The notes under the pieces: generated by a model
What the model saw: only the letters and a program-made list of their open reading frames with translations
Databases searched by the model: none
Told to the model about the DNA's origin: nothing
Translations under genes and position numbers: made by a program
Shown: piece after piece, positions 4,186 through 5,879 of the stretch
Position numbering within the stretch: the first letter of the stretch is position 1
Layout: every line of letters starts with the position of its first letter
From: JAPUDQ01 sp049289035
GTDB lineage: Bacteria > Patescibacteriota > Saccharimonadia > Saccharimonadales > Saccharimonadaceae
Direction: 5' to 3'
NCBI GenBank assembly: GCA_049289035.1
Contig: JBAQIV010000067.1
Coordinates: forward strand, 1-5,879
DNA: 5,879 bases

Positions 4186-5879
4186 TTACTTACCCTGTTG
4201 TTTTGAACTGATGAGTTGTATGCGAGTCTCGAGCGACAATGACGCGCCTGACGCTAGCTCTATCCGACTGTCTCGTTCTTGATCATACCCGACGACGGGC
4301 TCTATACAAAGACTGTCTGTCCCTGGGCGGTGCCAAATGAGATACGTTACACTGTATTTTACTTCGTTTCCGTCGTCGTCGACACGGGCCGTTGCTGACA
4401 TCTCAAGAGTTCGCCCGTCGACAAAACCTATCCTCAGCGTCTCAGGTGCAGTAGCCCAATGATAGGGTTCGCCGGCTAGCACGCGCTCAAGCATACCTTC
4501 TGGCAGTACGTCGGTCAGTGTGTTACCGTTAATGACGACTTCGCATATATCATTTTCTGGACACGCCAAGTAGACATGCTCGCCCAGGTTGGTTGTTTCT
4601 GGTTGTTCGAATCGATTTGAATGAACTACGGACGTGATTGCCAACTCCGACTGACTCGGCAACATGACGCGTCGTGTCATGGTAGGCTCGGCGACATCGC
4701 TTCGTTCGGCTTGCATATGTAAAACTCTCGAGTCACCTGAGGGAAATTGTCGAAAATCAGCCCAGCGCCATGGGCCATGTTGACCACCTGGCTCGTTACT
4801 TGGACCCACTGGACTCATCGAGTGTGTCGCGGAGGCTTTCGCTTTCTTGCCGTCATCACAATAAAGTATGGGTACTGTCTCTGTAGTTTCAGGGTCTTCG
4901 AGTAAGCAGCTCGTGATCATGCCGCCGCGTGCCCGTACGTTTACCTGTGCCCATAGGTTACTTATGCTATATTCGTCGGTGTCTATCTGCTCACCCCGAT
5001 TTGCTTTCGTCGCCCTGCTGTCGATGACACTCGCAAAGTCCATGTGCAGTTCCTGTGCTTGCCATTCATCTGGCGTCAGTGTCACGTAGCGCTCAAATAA
5101 ATCTGGAGTATAGTCACGAAATGCTGCCGCAGCTTTTTTCATCATTGAGGTAGCAGTATGCTCATCGAGCCAGCCTTCAATAAACACATGGTGGAATATC
5201 CGCTCAGGAGTAACGCCACGGCTATATGCAATATTTGAAATTCGAGCCAACAATTCATATGGATCACGCACGCTGTGAATAGCATCGTTTATGGCCCCTA
5301 GACTGTTCTGCGTATCGTCGGCATTAGGCTGAGAGACAAGCTCCAGCATGACTCGTGGCATGGCATACCCGACCAGCGATCCGATAACTGGCAATTCTTC
5401 CTTGTAATTTGCCGGTACCGATTCATCTTCGTAGAGCAACGGCAATTCTTCGGGCAGCCGTGTGGCAGGTACGTTCATTTGGGTAAATAGTTGCGGATTG
5501 TGGCGTTTTACTTCGGTCATCACCGAAGAATGCATTGAATTGACCTCACTGTAGCGCTGGAGCATTGCTTCGGCACCTCGTGATTCTATAAGTTGCTGCA
5601 CAATCGGGCAGCCGCATGCCCAGCCTTCGGCACGTGCTTTGCCGGTAACATCTAGCTGTGTATACCAATCTTGAGCGCGCATATATTCTATCGTCGCACT
5701 CGATCCGAATACATAATCACGCTCAGGTCGTAATGCCGCCTCGTAGGTAGTTCCTCCATTCCGTTTTGAATCAGGACACCCAATGCTAGACAATAAAAGC
5801 CATGAAGAAAGCATCAAAGCTAACGGATGTCGAACGGAGCGAGATCGACATCTTGCATAACAAAGGCTATTCTGCCCGT
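4186..5879 (-). CDS. Exported protein with C-terminal aldose-1-epimerase-like domain (5' end beyond window)
   Basis: The reading frame stays open to the right edge. Residues here are counted from the TTG at 5817. A hydrophobic stretch (LALMLSSWLLLSSIGC, using four upstream codons) preceded by arginines (RSRSVRH) looks like a Sec signal, possibly a lipoprotein signal with Cys14, although Ser at -3 departs from the usual lipobox. Residues about 40-265 form a helical domain I do not recognise, with a CGC at 68-70. Residues about 285-537 resemble the galactose mutarotase fold: an early GG (298-299), the HG-x-x-R-W turn (GGQHGPWRWADF, 344-355), His414 in LGEHVYLA where epimerases have the HPYF histidine, and Glu506 in CIEPVVG followed by a GxSLSLET strand like the family's PGES ending. 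Because the His and Glu catalytic positions are kept, it may act on the anomeric carbon of a sugar outside the cytoplasm, or only bind sugar. No Shine-Dalgarno precedes the TTG or the ATG at 5814. The stop is TAA. Confidence 0.65.
   Translation of the reverse strand, partial: GQNSLCYARCRSRSVRHPLALMLSSWLLLSSIGCPDSKRNGGTTYEAALRPERDYVFGSSATIEYMRAQDWYTQLDVTGKARAEGWACGCPIVQQLIESRGAEAMLQRYSEVNSMHSSVMTEVKRHNPQLFTQMNVPATRLPEELPLLYEDESVPANYKEELPVIGSLVGYAMPRVMLELVSQPNADDTQNSLGAINDAIHSVRDPYELLARISNIAYSRGVTPERIFHHVFIEGWLDEHTATSMMKKAAAAFRDYTPDLFERYVTLTPDEWQAQELHMDFASVIDSRATKANRGEQIDTDEYSISNLWAQVNVRARGGMITSCLLEDPETTETVPILYCDDGKKAKASATHSMSPVGPSNEPGGQHGPWRWADFRQFPSGDSRVLHMQAERSDVAEPTMTRRVMLPSQSELAITSVVHSNRFEQPETTNLGEHVYLACPENDICEVVINGNTLTDVLPEGMLERVLAGEPYHWATAPETLRIGFVDGRTLEMSATARVDDDGNEVKYSVTYLIWHRPGTDSLCIEPVVGYDQERDSRIELASGASLSLETRIQLISSKQQGK

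Noticed and set aside
5511..5528. Hairpin CTTCGGT-CATC-ACCGAAG inside the exported-protein gene
   Set aside because: A 7-bp stem is expected a couple of times by chance in this length and it has no special position.
5826..5852. Inverted repeat GATGTCG/CGACATC upstream of the exported protein as an operator
   Set aside because: 7-bp arms with a 13-base spacer are chance-level, no promoter is nearby, and the region is probably coding.
1..5879. Alternative genetic code with TGA as glycine (known in some CPR groups)
   Set aside because: All genes read through as intact families without any in-frame TGA. The lack of TGA as a stop among eight genes is compatible with chance.

Overview
This 5.9-kb window is gene-dense, has about 50% GC, and every supported gene lies on the minus strand, so transcription runs from the right edge to the left. 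The mix suggests a small-genome bacterium of the Patescibacteria/CPR type, possibly Saccharibacteria. The signs are a bS21-GatB/YqeY pair, a short LID-less adenylate kinase, a stand-alone S23-type four-helix-bundle protein, very tight gene packing, and promoters placed as for leaderless mRNAs. This is inference from gene content, with no phylogenetic test. All eight stops are TAA or TAG and no in-frame TGA occurs, so the standard code fits.

In order of transcription: (1) A large secreted or lipoprotein-like protein (4186 to the right edge) has a helical N-terminal half of unknown function and a C-terminal aldose-1-epimerase (galactose mutarotase)-like domain. (2) A 108-bp gap carries an extended -10 promoter just upstream of rpsU. 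(3) A compact housekeeping operon follows: rpsU and yqeY (abutting TAG|ATG), a four-helix-bundle gene, adk and map (abutting TAG|ATG), then an unrecognised 82-residue ORF two bases after map. These genes serve the ribosome, nucleotide pools and N-terminal methionine removal. (4) The division gene ftsA has its own extended -10 promoter eight bases before its ATG. (5) At the left edge a near-consensus sigma-70 promoter (-35 TTGGCA, 17-bp spacer, -10 TATACT) fires out of the window. ftsZ is the natural guess for the next gene.

The most notable region is the yqeY-adk interval (2945-3430). The four-helix-bundle gene is bounded by a 31-bp inverted repeat (2964-2994 and 3371-3401, 27 of 31 positions matching). 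Its GC is lower than that of its neighbours, and its ATG lies inside one repeat arm. Two of the four mismatches become G-U pairs only in RNA of the coding strand. An 11-bp perfect hairpin over the yqeY stop codon sits two bases from one arm, and a 7-bp hairpin presenting the adk Shine-Dalgarno in its loop directly abuts the other. The layout resembles an rRNA intervening sequence, an S23-family ORF enclosed by a terminal helix, but placed in a protein-coding operon. It is either an IVS-like mobile cassette or a structured, self-regulated mRNA segment.

The only gaps without a gene are 1-74, 1335-1373, 2945-2995 and 4078-4185, and each is described below. No tRNA, rRNA, CRISPR array, classical insertion sequence or plus-strand gene was found.
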